A stretch of 64,000 nt of DNA from Halomonas sp. 1513 (lineage in GTDB: Bacteria > Pseudomonadota > Gammaproteobacteria > Pseudomonadales > Halomonadaceae). Each line of letters opens with the position of its first letter. The first letter of the stretch is position 1. Of the stretch, positions 41,671 through 49,428 are shown piece by piece. The stretch lies in NCBI GenBank assembly GCA_001971685.1, contig CP019326.1, positions 3,348,001-3,412,000 of the forward strand, given 5' to 3'. The notes beneath the pieces were generated by a model. It saw nothing but the letters and a program-made list of their open reading frames with translations, made no database searches and was not told where the DNA came from. Position numbers and translations under genes: made by a program.

Positions 41671-41967
41671 TCACACATGCGGATCGAACAGCCGCACCTC
41701 TTTGATATCGACGTGCTCCCATACGCGGCCGGTCATGTAAGGCTCGGTGGCGAGCCAGGCATCGAAGGCCTGCCGGTCGGCGAACTGGAAGTGGGCATTC
41801 GAGCCGATCATCTTGCCTTGTTCATTGAGAATCGCCCCGCCGCTGAGGAAACTCCCCCTCTTGGTGAGCTGGCGAATCCCGGCCAAATGCGCTTCGCGAT
41901 TTGCCATGCGACGATCCAGCGCTTCGGGGTCGGTGTAGTCGTAGGCGATAACGGCATACTGCTTCAT
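41671..41967 (-). CDS. YciI-like protein
   Basis: 98 residues, a ferredoxin-like fold. It starts MKQYAVIAYDYTDPEALDRR, then the conserved MANREAHLAGIRQLTKRG (His of the putative active site) and GGAILNEQGKMIGS, and ends with the GRVWEHVDIKEVRLF strand. YciI-like proteins are of unclear function. The ATG at 41967 has AAAAGGA upstream; the frame extends to 41994 without a good site. Convergent with the RES toxin, 17 bases apart. Confidence 0.85.
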   Translation of the reverse strand: MKQYAVIAYDYTDPEALDRRMANREAHLAGIRQLTKRGSFLSGGAILNEQGKMIGSNAHFQFADRQAFDAWLATEPYMTGRVWEHVDIKEVRLFDPHV

Positions 41968-42049
41968 GTAGTGTCCTTTTTTGCTCATGTTCATCTGAAT
42001 TGGATGAAGCAGCGTAACAGCACTTCCTGCGACGTTGTTGAAGGCCCGC

Positions 42050-43288
42050 CTACTTCGGATCGCTACCGTCCACGGTCACCCTGCCAATGTGGTTGGTGCC
42101 GCTCTGATGGATCAGCAGGGCTTCACCGTCGAGGGTGGTGCGCATATGGCGCAAGATACCGGCATAAACCTCGCCTGAGGGGATCGGCCAGCTCTGGAAG
42201 GTTTCCGCCTCAGGCTCGAAGCGCACCAGCATGTCCGGCCGCACGCCGCTTTCGTTATACCAGACCGCCCCGTCGAATATGGCGATGGCGTAGGGGTGAG
42301 AGCTCGGGCCGCTGGGTGAGTCCCACTCCTGGATATCACCGCTGTCGGGGTCGTAACGCCCCAGCCGGCCCAGCCCGGAATTGACCCACCAGATGATGCC
42401 ATCTGCGTCGATGTCGAGCCGGCGCACCGTAGTGCCGGCCTCGGGCAAGGTGATCTCGCTCACTTCCATCGATTCGGGATCGACGCGCAGCAGGCAGTTC
42501 GCCCCGTTGCATGAGACCCAGACCGTGCCATCCGCAGCGATCTTCAGGCCATAGGGACGCGAGCCTTCACGCGGGCTGGTGGCCAGCTGTACATCTCCGG
42601 TTTCCGGGTCCAGCCGGCCGATCATGTTGCTCTGCTGCAGGCTGAACCAGAGAATACCGTCTTCCGCGAACTCGGCGGTGTGCGGATCGCGCGCGGCTTC
42701 GTCGGGCATGGGATATTCGGTGATCTCGCCGGTTTGCGGGTCGAATCGCCCCATGGTGGCGTTGCGGTTACCGGTGTACCAGGCTGCGCCGTCGGGGCCG
42801 ATATTGACCGAGTGGGGCCGTGCGCCCGAGGGCAAATCGAACTCTTCCATCTCGCCAGTCTCGGGGTCGATCCGACCGAGGATGTCCAGCCACTGCCCTA
42901 CCCACCAGATGCTGCCGTCCGGTGCCTCGACCGGATCTCGAGAGCGCTGCCCCAGCGTGGGCACCTTCCACTCTTCGAACTGGATGCCCAGCGGGCCATC
43001 GACCGGCGTCGCTGCCCGGTTCTCGCTGGGCGGGAAGTGCTCGGCCAGGTAGCCGGGGATGTCTTCCTGCTGGTCGGGAGCGCCCGACAGGTCGACCATG
43101 GTGGAGATGAGAAAGTCCCACTCCTGGTGGGAGTACCCTGAGCTGCGCTCAATCAGGTTGACGCCGTGGCAGGCAGCGCAAACGGCTTCGACCGTCTCCC
43201 GGCCTTCCCCGTCCGGCAGCGCGAGGGCTGCGAAGGGGTGGCAGAGCGCCGCTGCCAGAAAAACGGAACCAAGCGTTCTGCGAGCCAT
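42050..43288 (-). CDS. Periplasmic Vgb-like beta-propeller with N-terminal cytochrome c motif
   Basis: 412 residues. A signal peptide (MARRTLGSVFLAAALCHPFA) is followed by a single haem c motif CAACH near residues 37-41 within a short cytochrome-like domain, then, from about residue 105, repeated propeller blades of the streptogramin-lyase (Vgb) type: DGSIWWVGQWLDILGRIDPE, DGAAWYTGNRNATMGRFDPQ, DGILWFSLQQSNMIGRLDPE, DGTVWVSCNGANCLLRVDPE. Secretion plus haem binding argue for an electron-transfer or oxidoreductase role rather than antibiotic resistance. The ligand is unknown. Confidence 0.85.
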   Translation of the reverse strand: MARRTLGSVFLAAALCHPFAALALPDGEGRETVEAVCAACHGVNLIERSSGYSHQEWDFLISTMVDLSGAPDQQEDIPGYLAEHFPPSENRAATPVDGPLGIQFEEWKVPTLGQRSRDPVEAPDGSIWWVGQWLDILGRIDPETGEMEEFDLPSGARPHSVNIGPDGAAWYTGNRNATMGRFDPQTGEITEYPMPDEAARDPHTAEFAEDGILWFSLQQSNMIGRLDPETGDVQLATSPREGSRPYGLKIAADGTVWVSCNGANCLLRVDPESMEVSEITLPEAGTTVRRLDIDADGIIWWVNSGLGRLGRYDPDSGDIQEWDSPSGPSSHPYAIAIFDGAVWYNESGVRPDMLVRFEPEAETFQSWPIPSGEVYAGILRHMRTTLDGEALLIHQSGTNHIGRVTVDGSDPK

Positions 43289-43698
43289 GTCGTTGTTCTC
43301 GGTGGTGGCGGGGTCCTCTGAGCGTAGCCAATAACCCCGGGCACCCCGTTATTTTCCTGCCGCGTCTTCAATGCAGCCGATGGAATCAGGCGCTCCATCA
43401 TGGTCTCTCCCCAGTAGGTTTAAAGGCCCCTGTCCGTTCACGGGGCAGGGGCGGGGCAGCCTCCACCACTTGGTAGCGCGTGCTTCGCCCTCCTCCCGGC
43501 AGTTTCTCCAGGCAGCCCTTGGCCGGCAAGTCGCTGAGATCCGGGTTTTCTGACAGCTGAGGGGTGCGCTACACTCCTATCATCACCCTTCATCATGAGG
43601 TGTTCGTCCAATGCGCCATTGATGCCGCCGTCGGTATGACGGCCAGTCTCCACCGGCCCCTATCGCAGGGGGAGGACTAGGCATCGCAGGAATAGCGC
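43289..43698. other. Intergenic region with structured leader of the ABC-F gene
   Basis: 410 bases. A hairpin GCCCCTG/CAGGGGC lies at 43426-43452, of unknown role. The last 90 bases before the ABC-F start fold into the leader listed separately. No gene other than a possible 3-codon leader frame at 43611 is seen. Confidence 0.5.
43611..43685 (+). promoter_or_regulatory. Structured 5' leader with tiny leader frame (candidate riboswitch or attenuator)
   Basis: Three helices form a closed three-way junction: P1 GATGCC (43621-43626) with GGCATC (43680-43685); P2 GCCGTC/GACGGC (43627-43632, 43638-43643); P3 with CCCCT/AGGGG (43657-43661, 43667-43671) stacked on AGTC/GACT (43645-43648, 43675-43678). 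The GCAGGAA ribosome-binding site of the ABC-F gene follows P1 at once. A minimal frame ATG-CGC-CAT-TGA (Met-Arg-His) runs over 43611-43622 into P1. I do not recognise a known class. Confidence 0.6.
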
Positions 43699-45324
43699 AT
43701 GACGAAACCCCATCTCGTACTTCAGGACGTATCCCTCGTTCTGCCAGACGGTAAAGAACTTTTCTCCGGCCTCAACGAGCAGTTCAACCTGTGCCCGACG
43801 GGGCTCGTGGGACGCAATGGCGTGGGCAAGACCTTGCTGGCACGCATCCTTGCTGGATTACTTCAGCCCACCACCGGGCACTGTCGGCGTTCCGGCAGAG
43901 TCCATTACCTCGCCCAGCTAGTGGCGCATCCTGATGATGCAACCGTGGCAAAGCTGGCGGGGTTACGGCACACGCTGGATGCGCTGGCGCGCATCGAGTC
44001 AGGCAGCACGGCAGCGGAGGACTTCGATGCCGTGGGCGATGACTGGGACATCCAGCCGCGGCTGCGCCTGGAGCTTGAGCGCAATGGCCTGAGCCACCTT
44101 GACGCCGAAACGCCCGCAGGTGCTCTTAGCGGCGGTGAGGCGATGCGAGTTTCGCTGATTGGCGCCATGCTCTCGGGAGCGGACTTTCTGATCCTCGATG
44201 AGCCGAGCAACCATCTCGACCGGCCGAACCGCCAAGCGCTGATCGAACAGCTGCGACGCTGGCCGCGTGGGCTGATTGTGGTCAGCCACGACCGGCAGTT
44301 GCTGGAATCCATGCAGCGCATCGTGGAGCTCTCTTCTCTGGGGCTGCACAGCTACGGGGGCAACTACTCGTTCTATGCCGCTGCCAAGGCACACGAGCGG
44401 CAGACCGCCCAGGAAGCGCTGGCCGAGCGTAAGCTCGAGCGCCAGCGCCAGGCACAGGCGATGCACAAGCAGCTGGAACGTCAGGAGCGGCGCCAGGCAC
44501 GCGGCAAACGGCACGGCAAGGAGGCCAATCAAGCCAAGGTGCTGCTGGATGCGCAGAAAGAGCGCAGCGACGTATCGGCGGGCGCGCTGCGCAAGCACCA
44601 GACGGCCAGCTTGGCGCAGCTCAATCAGCGCGTGCGGGACGCCGCCCAGCAGGTCGAAGAGCAGACGCCGATCGCCCTGCATGACATCCCCGTTGCGCAG
44701 CCCGCAAAACGTCGCGTAGTCGAACTGGACGGCGTGGAGCTGCCTTACATAGCCGGCGCCACCCGCCATATCAGCCTGATCGTGAGTGGGCAGCAGCGCA
44801 TCGCTATCGTCGGGCCCAACGGCTGTGGAAAGTCCACGCTGCTGCGCTCGATAGCAGGCAGGGTGGCGCCCTTGACCGGTGCCTGCAAGGTGACCTCCGA
44901 GCGTGCATACCTGGACCAGCGACTGCAGAACCTTGACCCGGAAAAGACAGTGCTCGAGCAGTTACTGTCAGCCAATCGCATGTCTAGCGAGGCGGAGCAA
45001 CGCACGCGCCTGGCGCAACTGGGGCTCGATGCGCAGAAGATCGCGACGCCCAGTGGGTCACTGAGCGGGGGTGAACGTTTGAAGGCGGCTCTTGCCTGCA
45101 TACTCTACGCCGATACGCCGCCGCAGCTGCTACTGCTCGATGAGCCGAACAACCACCTGGACTTGCCCTCGGCACAGGCACTCGAAAGCATGTTGTGTAG
45201 CTATCGGGGCACATTGATGGTGGTGTCGCATGATGACGCCTTTCTGGATAACCTCGGACTAACGGATCGCTTGCTGGCTGATGAGCAAGGCTGGAGGTTG
45301 GAGCCGCTGAGATTGGGGGGGTGA
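43699..45324 (+). CDS. ABC-F family ATPase
   Basis: 541 residues, two ABC ATPase domains in one chain and no membrane span, so ABC-F, a group that works on the ribosome. Domain 1: GLVGRNGVGKTLLARILAG (Walker A), ALSGGEAMRVSLIGAML (signature), ADFLILDEPSNHLD (Walker B). A basic linker of about 90 residues (KLERQRQAQAMHKQLERQ) precedes domain 2: IVGPNGCGKSTLLRSIAG, LSGGERLKAALACIL, LLLLDEPNNHLDLPSAQALE. Similar to the Uup/YheS-like ATPases and distinct from Ard/Vga resistance types by eye, which is uncertain. Regulated through the leader at 43611-43685, as several ABC-F genes are. Confidence 0.92.
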   Translation: MTKPHLVLQDVSLVLPDGKELFSGLNEQFNLCPTGLVGRNGVGKTLLARILAGLLQPTTGHCRRSGRVHYLAQLVAHPDDATVAKLAGLRHTLDALARIESGSTAAEDFDAVGDDWDIQPRLRLELERNGLSHLDAETPAGALSGGEAMRVSLIGAMLSGADFLILDEPSNHLDRPNRQALIEQLRRWPRGLIVVSHDRQLLESMQRIVELSSLGLHSYGGNYSFYAAAKAHERQTAQEALAERKLERQRQAQAMHKQLERQERRQARGKRHGKEANQAKVLLDAQKERSDVSAGALRKHQTASLAQLNQRVRDAAQQVEEQTPIALHDIPVAQPAKRRVVELDGVELPYIAGATRHISLIVSGQQRIAIVGPNGCGKSTLLRSIAGRVAPLTGACKVTSERAYLDQRLQNLDPEKTVLEQLLSANRMSSEAEQRTRLAQLGLDAQKIATPSGSLSGGERLKAALACILYADTPPQLLLLDEPNNHLDLPSAQALESMLCSYRGTLMVVSHDDAFLDNLGLTDRLLADEQGWRLEPLRLGG

Positions 45325-45348
45325 GGATTGTGGAAGGGCCAGCCTTTA

Positions 45349-45379
45349 TTGACGCCTTTGTATATGGTGATAATATACA
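45349..45379 (+). promoter_or_regulatory. Promoter and palindromic operator of brnTA
   Basis: TTGACG (45349-45354) and TAATAT (45371-45376), spacing 16, with the inverted repeat TGTATAT (45359-45365) / ATATACA (45373-45379) lying over the -10 box. BrnA is a DNA-binding antitoxin that represses its own operon, and this is the likely site. Confidence 0.72.
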
Positions 45380-45382
45380 TTC

Positions 45383-45694
45383 ATGATCAATTGGGCACGA
45401 GTTACCGGCTTCGACTGGGACGAGGGCAACTCCCGCAAGAATGTGGAGAAACACGGCGTCGGCCAGTCCGAAGCGGAGTCGATATTTTTCAATGAGCCGC
45501 TTCTGGTTCTAGAAGACGCCAGGCATAGCCAGGCGGAAGCCCGTTTCCATGCCTTGGGTGAGACGGATGACACGCGGCAGTTACACATCACGTTCACGTT
45601 GCGACAGGGTGGGACGTTGATACGGGTGATATCCGCTCGCGCCATGCACCGCAAAGAGAGGGCCGTTTATGAGCAAGCTAAAAAAGACGCCTGA
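45383..45694 (+). CDS. brnT: BrnT-family ribonuclease toxin
   Basis: 103 residues of the BrnT (RelE-fold) family, type II toxins that cut RNA. Landmarks: FDWDEGNSRKNVEKHGVGQS, EAESIFFNEPLLVLEDARHS, and RVISARAMHRKERAVYEQ, which is the conserved C-terminal RxxSAR...ER motif. It is preceded by its own promoter and operator and overlaps the antitoxin gene by 26 bases. Order toxin-antitoxin is normal for brnTA. Confidence 0.93.
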   Translation: MINWARVTGFDWDEGNSRKNVEKHGVGQSEAESIFFNEPLLVLEDARHSQAEARFHALGETDDTRQLHITFTLRQGGTLIRVISARAMHRKERAVYEQAKKDA

Positions 45695-45944
45695 ATTCAA
45701 GACCGAAGCCGAGGAACGGAAGTTCTGGGAAACCCACGACTCATCCGGCTACGTGGACTGGAGCCAAGCAGAACCCGCCTCTTTCCCGAAACTGAAGCCA
45801 TCCACGAAAACCATCTCGCTGCGTCTTCCTGAAGCGTTACTCGACCGCATCAAGGTAGAAGCCAACAAGCGTGACATGCCCTATCAATCCCTGATCAAGG
45901 CCTGGCTTGCGGATGATGTCAATGAGAGCCGCCGGAGCGGGTAA
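45669..45944 (+). CDS. brnA: BrnA/CopG-family antitoxin
   Basis: 91 residues. N-terminal FKTEAEERKFWETHDSSGYV is the BrnA toxin-binding signature, followed by a ribbon-helix-helix STKTISLRLPEALLDRIKVE and AWLADDVNE. It pairs with BrnT and is expected to repress the brnTA promoter. Its TAA stop overlaps the ATG of the nucleosidase gene (TAATG), so read-through coupling to that gene is possible. Confidence 0.92.
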   Translation: MSKLKKTPEFKTEAEERKFWETHDSSGYVDWSQAEPASFPKLKPSTKTISLRLPEALLDRIKVEANKRDMPYQSLIKAWLADDVNESRRSG

Positions 45945-46582
45945 TGGTACCCAAACTGACGACACTGGGCGGCCGCAGCGTGCTCTTCGTGATGGCGGCC
46001 GAGGCCGAGTACGGCCCGCATCTCAGGCAGCGTTTTACCCCGTTCATGACCGGCGTGGGCCCGGTGGAGGCGGCGGTCGAGCTCAGCGCTGCGCTGGCTA
46101 GCCTGGCCCATCGCGGGCGCCTGCCGGAGCTGGTGGTGTCGCTGGGTTCGGCGGGCAGCCGGGTGCTGGAGCAGACCGAGGTCTATCAGGCGACCAGCGT
46201 CTCCTACCGCGACATGGACGCCACGCCGCTGGGCTTCGCCAAGGGCATCACGCCCTTTCTCGACCTGCCGGCGACGCTTCCGCTGCCGCTGCGCATCCCC
46301 GGCATTCATGAGGCCACGCTCTCCACCGGCGCCAATATCGTCTCGGGCGCGGCCTACGATGAGATTGCGGCCGACATGGTGGAGATGGAGAGTTACGCCT
46401 GCCTGCGCGCCTGCATGCGCTTCGAGGTGCCGCTGGTGGTGCTGCGCGGCATTTCGGACGGCAAGGCCGAGCTGCACCACGTCGACGACTGGACGGAGTA
46501 CCTCCACGTCATCGACGAGAAGCTGGCATTGGCCGTCGACCGCCTCGGCGAGGCGCTCGCCGAGGGGTTGTTGGCACGCTGA
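45944..46582 (+). CDS. Nucleoside phosphorylase / MTA-SAH nucleosidase-like protein
   Basis: 212 residues of the PNP/UDP phosphorylase superfamily. Features: SVLFVMAAEAEYGPHLRQRF, FMTGVGPVEAAVELSAAL, VVSLGSAGSRVLEQTEVYQ, then DMVEMESYACLRACMRFEVP (the MESY glutamate that holds ribose) and LRGISDGKAEL (base-binding Asp). Likely a 5'-methylthioadenosine/S-adenosylhomocysteine nucleosidase or a close relative. It is shorter than typical MtnN (~230). The start overlaps the brnA stop. Confidence 0.87.
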   Translation: MVPKLTTLGGRSVLFVMAAEAEYGPHLRQRFTPFMTGVGPVEAAVELSAALASLAHRGRLPELVVSLGSAGSRVLEQTEVYQATSVSYRDMDATPLGFAKGITPFLDLPATLPLPLRIPGIHEATLSTGANIVSGAAYDEIAADMVEMESYACLRACMRFEVPLVVLRGISDGKAELHHVDDWTEYLHVIDEKLALAVDRLGEALAEGLLAR

Positions 46583-46591
46583 GTGGTGGAA

Positions 46592-47131
46592 TCAGCCGCC
46601 CTGCACGACGCCACAGGCGACCCGGTCGCCGGCACCGCCGATGGGCTGGCTCATGTGGTCATCGGGGTTCTCGTGGATGACCAGCGCACTGCCGTCATCG
46701 TCGAGCATGTTGCCACCGACGCTACCGTCGAGGCTTGCCCGCTCATTGAACATCTCGACCATCGCGCTGCCGTCGCTGTGGACGTAGAAGTTGGGCAGGT
46801 CGCCGGCGTCAGGTCCGTCAGGATTGAGGAAGCCGTGCTCTGAGTCATCGGGATTGAGGTGGCCACCAGAGTCCTGGAACCCCTCCTCGTGATCCTCGCA
46901 GGTACCGACGCTATGGATGTGAATGGCCTTCCAGCCCTCGTCCAGGCCATCGATGCTGAAGTTGATCAGCACCCCGGCCGGGCCCTGATCGATCGTGCCT
47001 TCCCCCACCACTTCACCGTGGTTATCGATGAACTCGACGCTGGCGGTCGGGCCGTTGCCCTCCTCGGCCATGCTCGTCAGGGAGAAGGCCCCAAGTGTCA
47101 TACCGATCAGTACTGCATGTCCCTTTTTCAT
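46592..47131 (-). CDS. sodC: Periplasmic superoxide dismutase [Cu-Zn]
   Basis: 179 residues. MKKGHAVLIGMTLGAFSLTS is a signal peptide, so the enzyme is periplasmic and detoxifies superoxide. Metal ligands: HIHSVGTCE (two copper His and the disulfide Cys), GGHLNPDDSEHGF (bridging and zinc His, Asp), and VIHENPDDH (copper His); the second disulfide Cys is in RVACGVV. The ATG at 47131 follows GGAG. The upstream frame to 47311 is not used. Convergent with the nucleosidase, 9 bases apart. Confidence 0.95.
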   Translation of the reverse strand: MKKGHAVLIGMTLGAFSLTSMAEEGNGPTASVEFIDNHGEVVGEGTIDQGPAGVLINFSIDGLDEGWKAIHIHSVGTCEDHEEGFQDSGGHLNPDDSEHGFLNPDGPDAGDLPNFYVHSDGSAMVEMFNERASLDGSVGGNMLDDDGSALVIHENPDDHMSQPIGGAGDRVACGVVQGG

Positions 47132-47249
47132 AACGTCTCCATATGGCTGAACGACCTTTGTTGGCCTTCCCCAGCATAGTCGCTGGGGGCGTGAATCACA
47201 CCCGAGGATGGTATGGTGCGGGAAAACCTTAGCCGAGGGACCCGCTGCC

Positions 47250-47894
47250 ATGCCCCAGGTCAACATCACCGTGATCTCCGATGCCATCTGCCCGTGGTGC
47301 TTCATCGGCAAACGCCACCTCGACCTGGCCTTGGCGGAACTGCCCGAGGACGTCAGCGTAGCGGTGGCCTGGCACCCCTTCGAGCTGAACCCCGATATGC
47401 CCGCCGAGGGCCTGTCGCGGCGTGACTACCGTACCGCCAAGTTCGGCTCCTGGGAGCGCTCCCAGGCGCTCGACGCCCAGGTGGAGGCTGCCGCCGAACA
47501 GGCCGGTATCGAGATTCACCATCAGCGCATGACGCGAACACCCAATACCTTCGACGTCCATCGGCTGATCTGGCTCGCCGGGGAGCATGGCGTCCAGTCG
47601 GCGGTGGTCGGCGCGCTCTTCCAGCGCTATTTCGTCGACGGGGAGGACATCGGCGACGGCGCAGTACTGGCCAACGCCGCCCGAGACGGCGGACTAGCGG
47701 ATATCGACATCCCCGCCTTTCTCGCCAGCGACCAGGGCCGGGCCGAGGTAAAAGCCGGCCTCGATGAGGCGCGGCGCCTGGGCGTGAGCGGCGTGCCCAC
47801 CTTCATCTTCAACGGCACCACCGGCCTGTCGGGCGCCCAGCCGCCCGAGGCACTGCGCCAGGCGATGCTCGAGACGTTACAGCATGGCCGGTGA
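47250..47894 (+). CDS. DsbA-family oxidoreductase (FrnE-like)
   Basis: 214 residues, a cytoplasmic DsbA-fold protein without a signal peptide. The redox motif CPWC is at residues 14-17 in VISDAICPWCFIGKRHLD; LGVSGVPTFIFNGTTGLSGA carries the cis-proline (near residue 180) and PPEAL precedes the end. FrnE-like proteins work as disulfide isomerases or in redox stress. Divergent from sodC, so both may be induced by oxidative stress; that is inference. Confidence 0.9.
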   Translation: MPQVNITVISDAICPWCFIGKRHLDLALAELPEDVSVAVAWHPFELNPDMPAEGLSRRDYRTAKFGSWERSQALDAQVEAAAEQAGIEIHHQRMTRTPNTFDVHRLIWLAGEHGVQSAVVGALFQRYFVDGEDIGDGAVLANAARDGGLADIDIPAFLASDQGRAEVKAGLDEARRLGVSGVPTFIFNGTTGLSGAQPPEALRQAMLETLQHGR

Positions 47895-47907
47895 GCGGTG
47901 TCTGTAC

Positions 47908-49152
47908 TCACTGCTCCGCGATCCCGTCGCCGCACATCACCACCCGGTTCCTGCCGTCGCGCTTGCCCACGTATAGCGCCCGGTCTGCTCGCGTGATCAG
48001 CGCCTCGAGGTCGGCGTCTTCTCCACGCGCTGTCGCAATACCGATGGTGACGCTCAGGCTCAGCCCGCACATCTCTTCCGTTAACGGAAGCTCGGCGACC
48101 TTGGCCTTCAGGCGTTCCGCCACGATTCGAGCGTCGTCGGGGTCGGTATCGGGCAGGGCTACCACGAACTCTTCACCACCGAAACGGCCGATCACGTCCG
48201 TGGGGCGGAGAGAGTGCGCACAGACCTCCGCGACCTTGCTCAGAACCCAGTCACCGTGACTGTGGCCCCAGGTGTCGTTGATGCGCTTGAAATGATCCAC
48301 ATCGATCATGAAAAGGCTGAACGACCCCTTTTCCAGTCGCGACCTCTGCAACAGTGCCCTGGCCCGCTTCGTAAAGTGGCTCCGACTGTTCAGTCCCGTC
48401 AGCTCATCCCGCTCGGCGACCATCCGCAGCTGCTCTTCCAGTGATTTGCGATGCGCTATCTCCTTGAGCAGCTGGCGATTTTGGTCGCGCTCATCGTAAA
48501 GAAGCAAAAATTGATTGCGCTGCAGTCGCTCTAGACGCAGCAAGGCACAGAACCCCACGACATTGGTCATGCACAGCAGTAGGCCTATGCGCAGCGTCTC
48601 CACCGGTGTAATCCCGGCGAACAGTACGGCAAAGACCATGAAAGCGATGCTTAAATAGAGGCTGGCGAATGTCACCACCGTCAACAGGTTGGGGATCAGC
48701 AGATAGAACGCCATGGTGGCCAAGACCACGGCAGTTACCTGAGTGGAGAGACTCTCCGGCCGCAAGGGCACGATCAAGATGATGCCCGTCGCAAGTATCC
48801 AGAGCGGTAACGCATGCAACCAGAGTTTGTGGGAATAGCTGCCCCAGCGCGCGATGATGAATGCCAGGAGAAGGCAGAGACTGACCACCACGGTACGCAT
48901 GGTGACCAATAGATAATATTCTCGCGTCAGACCTAGGAGGTAGTAGTCCGTAATGGCGAACATGCCAAAGACCAGGGCCGCGAGTATCAGCGAAAGGCAG
49001 GTCTCATACCGCACCCTGTCGTCGATGGATCGTCGATACATCGACTCCTTGCTATCTTCGCAAAACTGCCCGGTCAGCCAATGTACGCGGTATTGCGTTT
49101 TCAGAGATGACAAAGCCCCATGCTCCCTGTGAAAAGCGACGATTTCTGCCAT
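47908..49152 (-). CDS. Membrane diguanylate cyclase (GGDEF)
   Basis: 414 residues. About six membrane spans in the first 210 residues, then a short coiled coil (RNQFLLLYDERDQNRQLLKE), and a C-terminal GGDEF domain: RDELTGLNSRSHFTKRAR, SLFMIDVDHFKRINDTWGH, and GRFGGEEFVVALPDTD. GGEEF is catalytically competent. An RxxD inhibition site (RPTD) stands five residues before GGEEF, so product feedback is expected. It makes c-di-GMP; the ligand of the membrane sensor is unknown. Confidence 0.93.
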   Translation of the reverse strand: MAEIVAFHREHGALSSLKTQYRVHWLTGQFCEDSKESMYRRSIDDRVRYETCLSLILAALVFGMFAITDYYLLGLTREYYLLVTMRTVVVSLCLLLAFIIARWGSYSHKLWLHALPLWILATGIILIVPLRPESLSTQVTAVVLATMAFYLLIPNLLTVVTFASLYLSIAFMVFAVLFAGITPVETLRIGLLLCMTNVVGFCALLRLERLQRNQFLLLYDERDQNRQLLKEIAHRKSLEEQLRMVAERDELTGLNSRSHFTKRARALLQRSRLEKGSFSLFMIDVDHFKRINDTWGHSHGDWVLSKVAEVCAHSLRPTDVIGRFGGEEFVVALPDTDPDDARIVAERLKAKVAELPLTEEMCGLSLSVTIGIATARGEDADLEALITRADRALYVGKRDGRNRVVMCGDGIAEQ

Positions 49153-49428
49153 GGTTCGATGAATAGCGTTCTTTCGTCACAACCTGGCTGCAGAAGGGCC
49201 TTCTCGACAATCGTCGTTTTTATATTATCTAAATTAATTTTTAATCATGACTGCTTTCAGCACGTCGGCACTTCTGATCACATGGGGGCGGTGAGACTGA
49301 CCCTTCCGTATGGGCGGTGTCGTAATGGTTTCTGGGCTTCATCTTATCACCGAGGCATGATCCGTCTCATGCGCTGGATCAACGCAATGCCTGGGGATAG
49401 CCTGGGCAGCTAAACTAGGAGTTAGCTC

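Noticed and set aside
43438-43653. 71-codon minus-strand frame in the ABC-F leader region
   Set aside because: Overlaps the structured leader, no ribosome-binding site, no family.
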